Shown in pieces: positions 33,851 to 46,353 of a stretch of DNA of 64,000 nucleotides (positions are counted from its first letter, which is position 1; every line of letters starts with the position of its first letter). The position numbers were made by a program, and so were the translations under genes. Origin of the DNA: Lantana camara (lineage: Eukaryota; Streptophyta; Magnoliopsida; Lamiales; Verbenaceae); NCBI GenBank assembly GCA_037501455.1, contig CM074858.1, forward strand, positions 82,310,501 through 82,374,500, written 5' to 3'. The notes under the pieces are model-generated. The model worked only from the letters and a program-made list of their open reading frames with translations. It had not been told where the DNA came from and did no database searches.

Positions 33851-36426
33851 TGTAACGCCCCAAATTCTATTAATCATAATTTTATGTTCATTACGATTTT
33901 ATAAATTATATTTTATCAAACTTTCAGGAAACTCCATGAATTTATATTGAAAATAAATTTATTTCATAACTTGGAAATAATTATCACGTGGAACAAAACC
34001 CGAGGGTGCATCAATTACCGAATTGTCCCTACTTGATTATTTCCTTAAACTTTAGGGACCTAATTGCATAGTTTTCAAGGGCCTAATTGATTATTTCTCA
34101 AAACCTTGTATCCTTAATTGCATAACTTAAACATTTCGAGGATTATATTGTAAATAGTGGCATTTCACATGTTTCAAAAATGGATGAATCGTTATTTGCA
34201 TCTCCAAGCTTCCATACTCTCATTTCATCCAAGAATTCCCAACAACTTTGCTTCCTTTCATTCTCGGTTCCTCCAAGCAAAAAGGGAAGAGAGATTTCAT
34301 CCGAGATTCATCAAGTTTTCAGTAAATATTTGAGGTTTTGGAGTATAATCATCATCATCATCCACTTCCTCCATATTTTATCTTCAAGGTTGGCTTTGCA
34401 TGAATTGATGAATCTTGAGCATATTTGGTTTAGCTAGGGTTTATGAACTTATGAATTTATGGATTATAAGTGTTCAAAGCATGCTTATGTGATCATATCT
34501 TGAATGATGGCATAGTTCGAGGCATGAATTCCTGAATATTGAGCTTGAATGATCAAGTTTGATCATGAACATGAATCTTGAATTCTTGATGATTTTTCCA
34601 TGGTTGATATGCTTAAGTGTTATTTTATCAACTATTGAACATAGGTGTATCATACTTCCAGAAAATCATAGCTTTGTTGATTGGGAATGGAATTTGTGGC
34701 TTGCTTTGTTGTTTCCCGTAGCCATGCTCTGTTCTTCTCTGTTTCTCTTCAGTTGCAGAACTGGGAACGACCGTTCCTAGCCTCAAAGCTTTGGGGGAAC
34801 GGGCGTTCCCACCTTTTCAAATAAACTAGGCGGCCGAGCATGGGAACGGCCGTTCCCATTTTGGCCTTGGTGCCGGAAGGGCCGTTCCCAGCTAAAGGCG
34901 CCCTTTTGTAATTAAAATCGTTGCCGCGTCTTTGGGGTTATGGGAACGACCGTTCCCATTTACAAAGGGAAGCTGGAACGGCCGTTCCCACCTGACTTAC
35001 AGAACAAAATATTCTACATAAAATTACAATTTTAGCCCCTCGATCCGACGACTTCTTTGACCCCGATTTGCTATAATATGTGCTAATATGTAGTGAAACA
35101 ACATGTTATCATGCCACATTGTAATTTCGTGGTCGTCTCGACACCTTTCCGCCGTTCGTCATATTTAGTCTATTTTAGAGTCATGTCTCATGTGTACACG
35201 TCGTGTTTGCACAGATCCATTTCTCGTGACGTGGAGCAGGGGCCGTAGGCCGTGTCTTGGCTTGCACTTTGTCGGTAAAGGTGAGGTTTAGTTATTAATT
35301 ATCTAGAACCCTATAACCCTTATATGGATTTCGGCCGAATTACACGTGCGTATATCTTTATAATCGTTTTCCAACTTCAAGGGATTTAATACCTACTCGT
35401 GTATCATATTACAAATCGTGTTTCCTGAAACTAATCATGCTCATGACAAGCAAATCGTGTTTATAATCAAGTCATGAATCATGTCATCGTGTTACCGTGA
35501 TCGTGTTTGGCGAACTATCGTGTACCGTGTATCGTGTATCGTGTTTATGGGCCCGAGGGTGAGTGTTTGAGCCAACCGGGAAGGCATAGGGCTGACGGGT
35601 AACTCATAACACCTCTCTCACACCGTAGGGATGCCCCCTGAATCCACCAGGAGGTTTGGTGGAGGAAGGAGTCCCGTACGTGGGAGTCATACTCCCGACG
35701 TGCACCGTGATATCGTGGGTGGTTCGGGCCTTGCAAACCCACCACCAATGGAGTGAAGGATGGATTTCATGTTATTGATCGTGTGCACTTTAATGACTTG
35801 CATGATAACTTAATTAAATGAAAGTGCAACTCTTGTTCACTGTCGAGGTTGGTTGGAGATCGTGCACGCCCCTCGCCAGGGCCACTGATTGTTATAATAA
35901 ACGTGATTATCGTGTTAAACCTAATAGTTGTAATCTCGGGCGAGTTTTATGTTATCCTTGCACCTATATTATTTTAATTACAAAACCTTACCCGAGATTA
36001 TAACTTGCATGTTACTTGTGTTTATATATATATTGCCCCTCACTCGGTCTTCACAGACTGACGCCTCCACCTTTCAGGTTTTGCTCGTGGCGTGCTAGGC
36101 GGGAGTCGGGTCGTGTCGTTCTGTCCAGCTGAGTTTAGCATAGCTTTTCTTCTCATGTATTAATAGTTCAGAGAATTATGTTGATAGTTCTAAGGACATA
36201 TATGTGAATGTTATTTGGAAGATGATAATGTATTGATACGATGATCTAATACCCTTATGCTTCCGTGTTATATTGTTACATGTAGAAGTTATCCCGCCTA
36301 GCCGGTCGTGTATTGCATTGTCACCCGTTCGCTATAGTTTTGATTTATGTATGGACTTTCCATTTCATACGTGGATCGAGGCTATAGTGCGGGGGTGTGG
36401 CACCTCCACGTGTACGGGGTGCTACA
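33851..36426 (+). mobile_element. Solo LTR F (Tekay-like) inside copia B pol
   Basis: 2576 bp, TGTAACGCCC to GGTGCTACA, in plus orientation, against the copia. Uninterrupted, so it is the best reference for the E/F/G family. Landmarks: palindrome array 34761-34991, TATATATATA at 36023-36032 before GCCCCTCACTC, GCTAGGCGGGA at 36094 with its complement at 36292, and the 3' hairpin at 36332-36387. No internal region, so solo. Confidence 0.9.
34761..34991 (+). promoter_or_regulatory. GGGAACGGCCGTTCCC palindrome array in LTR F
   Basis: Six copies or variants. Perfect or nearly perfect ones include GGGAACGGCCGTTCCC near 34842 and GGAACGGCCGTTCC near 34976. Others differ at the central two bases (GGGAACGACCGTTCCC). 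Spacing is irregular, about 30-60 bp. Confidence 0.75.
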
Positions 36427-38794
36427 GAAAGTGCCTCCTCATATGTTAAAGGATCATTATCCTTTTGAGAGATTTCATAGAAGAATTCATACCATCTCTC
36501 CGGCTGTCTAGGAGTGCGTTCAGAACGCCTTAGAGGAGGATTTACGTGTGTATCGAAATTCGTGATTGGTTGTGGTTGATCAGAATGAGACGTTTCTTCA
36601 GTGGGAGGCGTGGGCTCATTTTGTAGTTCCTCTAATTCTATGATCTTGCCTTTCTTTTCTTTAAGGAACGGTTCCTCCAGAAAAGTGGCATTTCTGGAAA
36701 CAAACACCTTTTGCTCAGATTGATCATAGAAGTAATATCCTATGGATTCCTGAGGATAACCTACAAAGTAGCATAAGTTAGAACGAGATTCTAACTTATC
36801 TCCTACTGTCCTCTTCACGTAAGCAGGACAACCCCAAATGCTTAAGTAAGAATAACTAGGGATTTTACCATGCCACATTTCATTGGGCGTTTCAGGGACT
36901 GACTTAGAGGGAACTAGATTCAAAATCTTTGTTGCACTTTCTAGGGCATAACCCCAGAAAAAAGGTGGTAAGTCAGTGAAACTCATCATGGAACGAACCA
37001 TATCTAGTAGGGTTCGATTCCTTCTCTCAGAAACTCCATTAAGCTGAGAAGTTCCCGGAGGAGTCCACTGAGAGATAATCCCATTATCTTTGAGATGATT
37101 AAGGAATTCTTCACTAAGATACTCGCCTCCTCGATCAGATCGAAGTGCTTTGATCTTGTGACCAGTTTGGTTCTCAACCTCCTTTTGAAATTCTAAGAAT
37201 TTCTCAAAAGCTTCAGATTTATACTTCATTAAGTATACATAACCATATCGACTAAAGTCATCGGTAAAGGTTATGAAATACTGATGATTGTTTCTTGTGC
37301 TTACACTAAGCGGTCCACAAACATCAGTATGGATCAAATCCAAAACCTTAATGGCACGTTCCACATTTCCTTTAAAAGGGACTTTGGACATTTTTCCTTT
37401 GAGACAGGATTCGCAAGAAGTTAACTCCTTAAGATCATTTTCAGAGAATGATCCTAAAGTGTTTATCTTGCTAATTCTGTTCTTGGAAATGTGTCCTAAT
37501 CTAGCGTGCCATAAGGGAGCTGAAACTTTGTCATCTCTCTTACGCTTCGTTTCTGGTTGTATATTCATAATATTGATATTCTGAGTTAGATAAAGTCCAT
37601 TACTTAGAGTATCGATGTGAACGAAAGAGTTGTTCCGTTTGATAAAGTATTTACCATTCTTAATATAACTTTCATAACCTTCACAATCTAAAATTGGAAC
37701 AGAAATCATATTACGAATAATGCTCGGTACATAAAGGACTTTATTTAAGACTAACTCAAAACTACCTAAATCTAATCTAATTGTGCCTAAAGCTCGAGCT
37801 TCAACATTTGAGCCATCGCCGATCTTCAAGACACATTCTCCTTCTTTGAGTTGTTGGACTTCACTTAACATCTGTACATCATTACAGATATGAGTTCCAC
37901 AACCGGTATCAAGTACCCAAGAACTAGAATTAATAGAAAGATTTACTTCAACGAGAAAGATACGTTTCTTTAGATTAACCTTGTACTCTGGGCAGTTTCT
38001 CCTCCAATGTCCCGCTTTACCACAATGGAAGCAAACATCCTCTTTTTGATCACGCTTCTTCTTTCGGGCCTTTCCCTTCGAAACGCCACCAGTGGGCCTA
38101 AGGGGTTTCTTCTTCTTCTTTTGGGCTTTCTTGCCCTTACCTTTAGAAGGCCCAGAAGAGGAAGATGGAGTATTCACCATCAAAACCTTATTGTCCTTCT
38201 TGATCGTACTTTCAGCAGTTACAAGCTGACTAATCAGCTCAGCTACAGTAGCACCAGCATGATTCATGTTGAAATTAAGGACAAATGGGTTGAATGATGG
38301 TGGGAGCAAAGCTAGCAACAAATCCACTGAAAGCTCATCTTTCAGTGGCATGTCCATGGAAGCAAGTTTCTCAGTAAGGGCGAGAAACTTGAGTCCATAT
38401 TCACGGACACTTGAACCTTCCCTCATTCTTAAGTGGAACAATTCCTTTGAAGTGTTATACCTTGTAACACGTTCATGAGGGCGGTAAAGTTGCTCTAAGT
38501 GGTCGTAAATCTCCCAAGCGAATTCTATGGCCTCATGTTGCCTTTGCAAGTCCGGAGACATGTTAGCCAACATAAGCAACTGGCTTGGAGATTATCATCC
38601 TTCCACTTCTGAATCACGTCCCGCTCGGCCCGAGTGGGAGCCTCCCCTTCGGGACTAGGCTCCCCTTCGAAGAGAACATAAGTTCTCTTCTCAGAATCTA
38701 AAATGATTTTTAGATTCCTCAGCCAATCAGACTAGTTGGGACCAGTCAACTTGTTAGACTCGAGGATCGATACAAGAGGGTTTTTGGTTGCCAT
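36427..38794 (-). pseudogene. Copia B gag, protease and integrase
   Basis: ATG at 38794 (MATKNPLVSILESNKLTGPN), then TAG at 38732-38734 in place of the expected Tyr before SDWLRN, and a one-base frameshift near 38585. From 38579 the frame is open to the LTR F insertion. Zinc knuckle CFHCGKAGHWRRNC at about 38033-37992. Protease WVLDTGCGTH near 37919. Integrase HHCC (WHARLGH, CESC) and a full DDE set in HTDV (37325), SDRGGEY (37136) and NGVSERRN (37028). A chromodomain is absent, as expected in copia. Only the two gag lesions and LTR F prevent expression. Confidence 0.9.
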
Positions 38795-41098
38795 TTCAAA
38801 ACACGTAGAGAATCACAGAATCTACGACCTAAATGGTAAAATAGAGAACTAGTGAGCATGTTGAATTATAACGATATACAAAAGATAAGGTCTTTAATCC
38901 AATGTAGCTCCCACTGTTTTTCAAAGATCTAGAATTCCCAAAGATCTAAGAGGAACACTTTTCCCAATGGGTACTAAGATCCTAGGCATTTTACCTCGAA
39001 CCCACGACTCGCGGACATTCTAAGTAAAACCCTAGGTAGGTATAACTTACCAATTCTAACACCTTTAGAACTCTTAGTAATTGTTTTTGCATCACCTATC
39101 TTTCAATATGGACCCACGACTCGTGCGACATCCATATTTACTTAGGCGTTAAGCTAGACCCATCAATCATAAGATCATGATCAAAACTTAGTTCGAACGA
39201 CCCACGACTCACGGACATCGCCCTTGCTAAAATTGACCACGAAATATCGACCATTTAAAAGGATCAATTAGGTAACTAAGAACTAATAAGCCCCACTAGC
39301 TATCCCACGACTCGCGGACAATAACTAGCTTCACTTACTAAACTTAAAACTTATTGATGGAATGCTAGGAATTTAATTCAAAATTTGCATCTCGAATTAA
39401 ATACCTATTTGTTCGAAATTAGCTTAATATTTAATGGGAATTTTCGAATCAACTGGAGAGTTGTCCGGTTCGACCTCACCAACATATATGTTATCCAATT
39501 TTATTAGTCTTAATTAATGCAAGTGCACTTAAATGCATTTCAAACAAGCACATAAACAGATAACATGTCCTAGCATGATACTAACATGTAATGATCATGG
39601 GTTCTACCTATCTTATGCGTGATATGTGGGAGCCACTCCACAATCAAAAGTTCTAACATACATTGCCACATAAACAGTTTAAATCACATAAGGGAAAGCG
39701 GTAACAAAATACGAGCCCTATCTCTATTACATTTTTACAATCGAGATTCCCCTCCCTAACATTTTGAGGAGTCTTCACTTATGGCCTCCTTGTTACTTGA
39801 ATGTGGTCCATCTTACTCCATGGGTGCATTGTCTCCAAAATGAAAATAAAACCTCACCACCTATCTCTACTCTCAAATTACAATAAAAAAAAAAAAAAGA
39901 CATAAAGTAATAAGGCTCAATCTTCATATTGGCCTTAGACAATTACACGGGGCATACCCCGGTCTCAAAAACAGTAATATGAAAAGCCACATAATAAATC
40001 ACATAACAGTACGCACATAAGTGAGGCTCCAACCTCAATTGAAAAACGCAATTATAGGGCTCCAACCCCAATTTAAACCATCCACGTGCATAAATTAAAA
40101 ACATACATAAGTCTAAACCCATGATCACCTAACATGCTTTTGCAAGAATTTAAATTTAACCAATAAATTAAAATTCTCGCTTTAAGCTCTAATAGCTTAA
40201 AACACGACTTAGATGCAATTCTTGTTCAAGAGTCTTTTCAATAAAACCCGAAAAACAATAAACTAATAAATTTCCAATTAATTTCTGAAAATTAATAATT
40301 TTATTCTTTCAGTATTTTGATAAAGTTTGTAATTTTTCCCAAAATTTAAATCGATCAATTTCTCAAAATCCCAATTTAATCAAAATTTTAAAATAATTTT
40401 ATTTTAGCAAAACTGATTTTAAAAGATAAAATTAAAATAAAATTAAATCGGGATTTTCAAGGACCGAAAACACGAAACAAGAAAACATAAAAATTGGCCC
40501 GGAACCACCTGTCCAAGGGGGCACCGCCGCGCGGCATCAGGCACCCGCGCGCGTGCCAGCAGCGTTCACAGCGTGCGGCAATTCCCACCCGCGTGGGCGC
40601 GCTGGGCGCGCGGCCCGTGCGCTTGTCACGCGCAGCAGTGCCCGCCCGATGGTGGGCGGTCTTGGCCTGGGCGTCCCGCTCTGTTGCGGGACGGTGAGGG
40701 CGGCTGTCCCGCGCGGTTGCGGGACAAGCGAGCGGGCGGCCTCGCGCGCGGTTGCAGGAGGGCTGGGCGGCAGTGACGGGGCCTGGGCGTGCGACGTGCT
40801 AGCACGCCTAGGCTCGTCCTTTTCGTGTTTCGTTCCGTATTTTGGGTTTCTCCAAAACCCGGTTCAATCCATAATTAAGAAAAATACGATTTAAATAGAT
40901 TTCAATCAAAACGGTTTTCGAAAACACAATTTAAGAAAACAGTTTCAGAAATTCAAGAAAAATTACAGTTTCGTAATTCAGGATTTATAAAAAAACTCAT
41001 GAATACCTAATTCGCATCTAAGCCTGAGAATTTCTACCAAATTCAGAATAATTGAGACGAATCAGAAACACGATTAACGAGATGGCTCTGATACCACT
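38795..41098 (-). other. Copia B leader and PBS
   Basis: Long untranslated leader, about 2.3 kb. Contains the four-copy CCCACGACTCGCGGACA motif (39001-39320), the GC-rich island (40495-40830) with hairpins at 40673-40692, 40706-40725 and 40741-40760, and the PBS GGCTCTGATACCA (41084-41096, read on minus). ORFs across the GC-rich island are composition artefacts. Confidence 0.8.
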
Positions 41099-43023
41099 TG
41101 TTGGAAAACACGAATCAGAAAGCAGCGAAAATTTAAAACATTTTCCAACAAAAGGACCTTGGACTCGCAATCGTGTATCCAAATTCGTAGAAATAAGAAA
41201 CTTACTGTTCTTTTATTCTTTCTTGAAGTGTTTCAAGCCACCCAAGAACGCTCTTCTCACGGCTTGATCCCCTCTCCTTGGTAAAGCTCGAATCTTCAAA
41301 CTTCTAACTTGAAGCTCTCTAGAGATAGTCCACCAACTTGACTACAATCTAACTAGTAACGATGTTAGTTCTCTAGTTAGTGTTTAGGCTTAACCTAGGG
41401 TTTCGTTTATCTTGGAGAAAGGATAGTGTTCAACACAAGAACCAAAAGAATTGCCAATTAGCTCTAAGGGGAGCTCGAGCTCCCCTATTTATATTAAGAG
41501 AGTGGTCGAAAATCCCTAGTCCTTATGGGCTAAGGATTTTGGTCCCTCTCTCCTATTACTTGATCATCAAGTAATTTTGACTTTGACTTTGAATTCAAAT
41601 TCAAATCAACTTTCAAGAGAGCTAAAAATATCCAAACTAATTTTTGGATAATTTTGTACTTTATTTATTTAAAATAAATAACTTATTTTTATCTAATTAA
41701 TTAATTCATAATTAATTAACTAGATTATTTTTCTCCAAAATAAGACTTTCTTTTTAATTCAAAATTAAACCAAAGTCTATTAAATAATTAACATATTTAA
41801 TTATTTACACGTGTGGGACACGTGTCACAAGGACACGTGTCACTCACGTGACCCGCACGTGTGGTTTCACACGTGTGGAACCCTCTTGGCCTGATTAACT
41901 CATTTAATCATTTTAAAGCCTCAACTCATGTAACCAAGTTGTTGTGTGTGACCCTCTAGGTTCTCAATTCAATTAGCAGTGACCCTAATCAATTAATTCA
42001 CTAATTAATTAATCAATCCACAGATTAAACGACCATAGTCTAGCAACAGCTGTTTCACCCCTAGCTGAATTGGAATGTTCGGATTCGACAGAACCTTTAA
42101 GTCATTGATTAATGTGAGATACAATCCTCCTACTTACTATCTCTCAACCAAGATCTAGGGTAAGGGAATAATCAGAACCCTAATAATCCGGTCTTAAAGC
42201 TAAGTTCATTTCATATCCATTTGATCTCAATCCAAGAAACCCTTTTCTTGATGTCTTGATCTACTGCCTTGGCCAAGGACTCCATATGGCATATGAATGA
42301 CTTACACAATAAGAGATCACCTTGCAAATGCTAGTGTAGGTCCTTTCTTGATTTACATTCACTTTCATGAATCACTTGTGCAGCCCCAGCATAACCCTTG
42401 AATCAGTTGTCTAAGGAGACACCCTTTAAAGCTTATACCTAAGACTACAGAGTTAACTCATAAAGTGACAAGGAACCTCAAGTCTAAGGATCAATTAATC
42501 ACATCAATAACTCGTGAGATATTTCCTAATCTGGAAGTTTCTATGTCCTGAAATAGAAACTTCCTTTCCCATTTAGGAATGTTTTCACACGGGGCACCTC
42601 AGTGAACTTACTTATTGAAGTAAGCACCCTCATGTATCACGCACGTATCAACTGTACACTTTGCACCTCCATGAAACAAGGTGGTCCTTCTTAAGGGCGT
42701 GATCCCACAAGCAAGCCTTAGAGGAGTCAGGTTGACACTCCCACTGTCTGTAGGACTCATCGGCTTGGAGCATTTTACTAATCATGACTTATGTGATATA
42801 GGGCTCATTTCATGAACCATTTCACCTAAATGGTAGAGTCCTAAAGTCATCAGGATTAGGGGAGTTCTCATACATGCACAGATAAAGGAATCGCATACCA
42901 AACAAGAGCATATAAAGAAGTGTTGCCTCAATTCGTTATTTCATTTAAAGATTGTCTGTGATTACAATAAGGAAAAGCACAAAGCGGGTATACAATCGGC
43001 TTTCTAGGGCACTATTCCTAGCA
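41099..43023 (-). mobile_element. Copia B right (5') LTR
   Basis: 1925 bp, TGTTGG to CCTAGCA; the last bases differ from the usual CCTAACA. TATA and palindrome at 41467-41490, G-box cluster at 41808-41875. It lacks the TA microsatellite of the left copy. Confidence 0.9.
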
Positions 43024-43028
43024 TTTTG

Positions 43029-43684
43029 TACTAAAACCTGGAACGGCTGTTCCCAGCCCTATGGAGGTGCAGAAAATTTCTGCATAAAATTGTAATTTTG
43101 GAGTCCAATTCCAATTGACCCCAATTTGTGATTATATGATTAATTACATGCTAAAACATGATATTTATATGCTACATTGTCTATTGCATGATGTCTCGTA
43201 CTTGATCACGTCGTGCGTCTTATATGAAATAATATTCTTGAATTGTGGTCTCATGCACGTACATTGTCCCGTTTCTTGTACAGTTATTCTCCAGGGCGGA
43301 GATTGCTGATCATGAGCATGTTCACGTGTCCACGAGTCGTTGTGTCGCCTGTCAGGTGAGGTTTAATTACTAGTTATATAGAACCCGTATATCCCTTATG
43401 TGATATTTCGGCCAAAAAGGTATTTATATCTATAATTTCATGAAATCACTTATCATTTCAAGTCATGATCATGAAAATCAAGCAAGCAAGCAAGCCATGT
43501 TTCGTGCATGTTTTAGGCGAGTAGCATGGCCGTTCACGTTGGGCCCGAGGGTAGTGACTAGAGCCAACCGGGAAAGCAAGGGCTGATGGGTAACTCTGGC
43601 ACTATCCTCACCACATTGGGATGACCCCTGAATCCGCTAGGAGATTAGTGGAGGAAGGAGTTCCGGGCTTAGGGATTCATGTAC
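43029..43684 (+). mobile_element. Solo LTR E, middle segment
   Basis: Continues LTR E after copia B with the last palindrome (CTGGAACGGCTGTTCCCAGC near 43042). It then parallels LTR F until solo LTR G interrupts it at TGTAC (43680-43684). Confidence 0.85.
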
Positions 43685-44094
43685 TGTAACGCCCCAATAT
43701 TTCAAAAATGCGATATGTGAATTAACGTGAAATAATTACCAATTATGACTTAATTGTTTAATTGCATAATTGTCCTTAAGTGGTCATTTTATTAATTTGA
43801 GGACCTAATTGCATGAAATAGTCTTGGACTTAATTGATCATTTTCCATGAGATTGAACTTCATTGCATGACTTATGTTTTGGAGGGATTAAATTGCAAAT
43901 TGTGCCTAGTTTATAATATCTATCCTATATCATTTGGTTGCATACAAACATATACACACATGATCCCTTCCCTCTCTCCCTCATCTCGTCTAAACCCAAA
44001 CAAGAAGAAAGAAGAGGATTTCATCATTTGAAGCTTGAATTCAAGGGGAAATTGCATAAATTGAAGCATATTCATCATCACAACATCATCTCTT

Positions 44095-46353
44095 TGTTGG
44101 AAAACAGGAATCAGAAAGCAGCGAAATTTAAAAATTTTTCCAACAAAAGGATCTTGGACTCGCAATCGTGTATCCAAATTCGTAGAGATCAAGAAACTCA
44201 CTAGGGTAGCAGCTTTCCTGACACGTTTTGAGCCGCCCTCAAACGCACTTCATGATGTAATGGCAACCCGTTCCTCGAAATCTCTTTCTACTTCAGAATC
44301 CATTGTAGGGATAACAATCCACACGAACCTGGATTCAAATCATGTTAGGGAAGTTCTTAACGATATAACATAAAGAAAGAAATATGAAACGAGAAAGAGA
44401 TGATTGAAACTCCCTTCGAAAACCAGTTTTGCAAAAGTAGAAATCTGCCAGCCATAAAACCCTCGTGTAAAAATTCATCCTTCAGGATATGGACGAACGG
44501 TTTTCTCCATCTTCTTTGGTTCGATTTTTTCACTCGTTTCATGTTGGGTTCAGAATCGTTTCATCATCCCTTCTGATCATTTTGCTTGATCCCCACTTTT
44601 TGGTAAAGCTCGAATCTTCAAAACTTCTAACTTGAAGCTCTCTAGAGATAGTCCACCAACTTGGCTACAATCTAACTAGTAAGGATGCTAGTTCTCTAGT
44701 TAGTGTTTAGGTTTAACCTGGGGTTTCGTTTATCTTGGAGAAAGGATGGTGTTCAACACATGAACCAAAAGAATTCTCGATTAGCTCTAAGGGGAGCTCG
44801 AGCTCCCCTATTTATAAGAAGGGGAGGACCGAAAATCCTAGTCCTTATGGACTAAGGATTTGGTCCCTCACTCCTATTACTTGATCATCAAGTAATTTTG
44901 ACTTTGACTTTGAATTCAAATTCAAATCAACTTTCAAGAGAGCAAAAAATATCCAAACTATTTTTGGCTAATTTTATACTTTATTTATTTAAAATAAATA
45001 ATTTATTTTATCTAATTAATTAATTCACAATTAATTAACTAGATTATTTTTCTCCAAAATAAGACTTTCTTTTTAATTCAAAATTAAACCAAAGTCTATT
45101 AAATAATTAATAAATTAATTATTTAATATTTAATCAAATAAACACGTGTGGCACACGTGTCCAGTCACGTGACCCACACGTGTGGTTTCACACGTGTGGA
45201 ACCCTCTAGGCCCGATTAACTCGTTTAATCATTTCAAAGCCTCAACTCATATACCCAAGTTGTTGTGTGTGACCCTCTAGGTTCTCAATTCAATTAGCAG
45301 TGACCCTAATTAATTAATTCACTAATTAATTAATCATTCCATAGATTAAACGACCATAGTCTAGCAATAGGTGTTTAACCCCTAGCTGAATTGGAATGTT
45401 CGGATTCGACAGAACCTTTAAGTCATCGATTCATGTGAGATACAATCCTCCTACTTACTATCTCTCAACCAAGATCTAGGGCAAGGGAATAATTAGAACC
45501 CTAATAATGTGGTCTTAAAGCTAAGTGCATTTCATATCCATTTGATCTCAATCCAAGAAACCCTTTTCTTGATGTCTTGATCTACTGCCTTGGCCAAGGA
45601 CTCCATATGGCATATGAATGACTTACACAATAAGAGATCACCTTGCATATGCAAGTGTAGGTCCTTTCTTGATTCTCATTCACTTTCATGAGTCACTTGT
45701 ACAGCCCCAGCATAAGCCTTGAATCAGTTGTCTAAGGCGACACCCTTTAAAGCTTATACCAAAGACTACAGAGTTAACTCATAAAGTGACATGGAACCTC
45801 AAGTCTAAGGATCAATTAATCACATCAATGACTCGTGAGATATTTCCTAATCTGGAAGTTTCCATTTCCTGAAATAGAAACTTCCTTTCCCATTTAGGAA
45901 TCTTCTCACACGGGGCACCTCAGTTAACTTACTTATTGAAGTAAGCACCCTCATGTATCACGCACGTATCAACTATACACTTTGCACCTCCATGAAACAA
46001 GGTGGTCCTTCTTAAAGGCGTGATCCCACAAGCAAACCTTAGAGGAGTCAGGTTGACACTCCCACTGTCTGTAGGACTCATCGGCTTGGAGTATTTTACT
46101 AATCATGACTTATGTGATATAAGGCTCGTTTCATGAACCATTTCACCTAAATGGTAGAGTCCTAAAGTCATCAGGATTAGGGGAGTTCTCATACATGCAC
46201 AGCTAAAGTAAACGCATACCAAACAAGAGCATATAAAGAAGTGTTTGCCTATGATATTAATCAATCGTATATTATTCAAAGATTGTTTGTGATACTAGGA
46301 AAGTCCCAAAATGGATTACGTCGAATCGGCTTTCTAGGGCACTATTCCCAACA
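44095..46353 (-). mobile_element. Copia C left (3') LTR
   Basis: TGTTGG to CCCAACA. TATA and palindrome at 44790-44815, five CACGTG at 45143-45196. Contains the segment missing from copia B LTRs, with its own variant near 44200-44280. A purine tract with one change (AGCTCCCACTTGCC on plus) follows. Confidence 0.88.

Larger units (their letters stand above)
30317..43023 (-). mobile_element. Copia B, Angela/BARE type, nearly intact coding
   Basis: Minus-strand element with TSD TTTTG (30312-30316 and 43024-43028). LTRs 30317-32277 and 41099-43023 differ noticeably more from each other than the copia A pair, so B is older. PPT at 32278, PBS at 41084-41096. Its polyprotein is interrupted by solo LTR F and a few lesions in gag. 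Angela/BARE assignment comes from the long LTR, the PPT and the RT-RNase H sequence, judged by eye. Confidence 0.9.
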
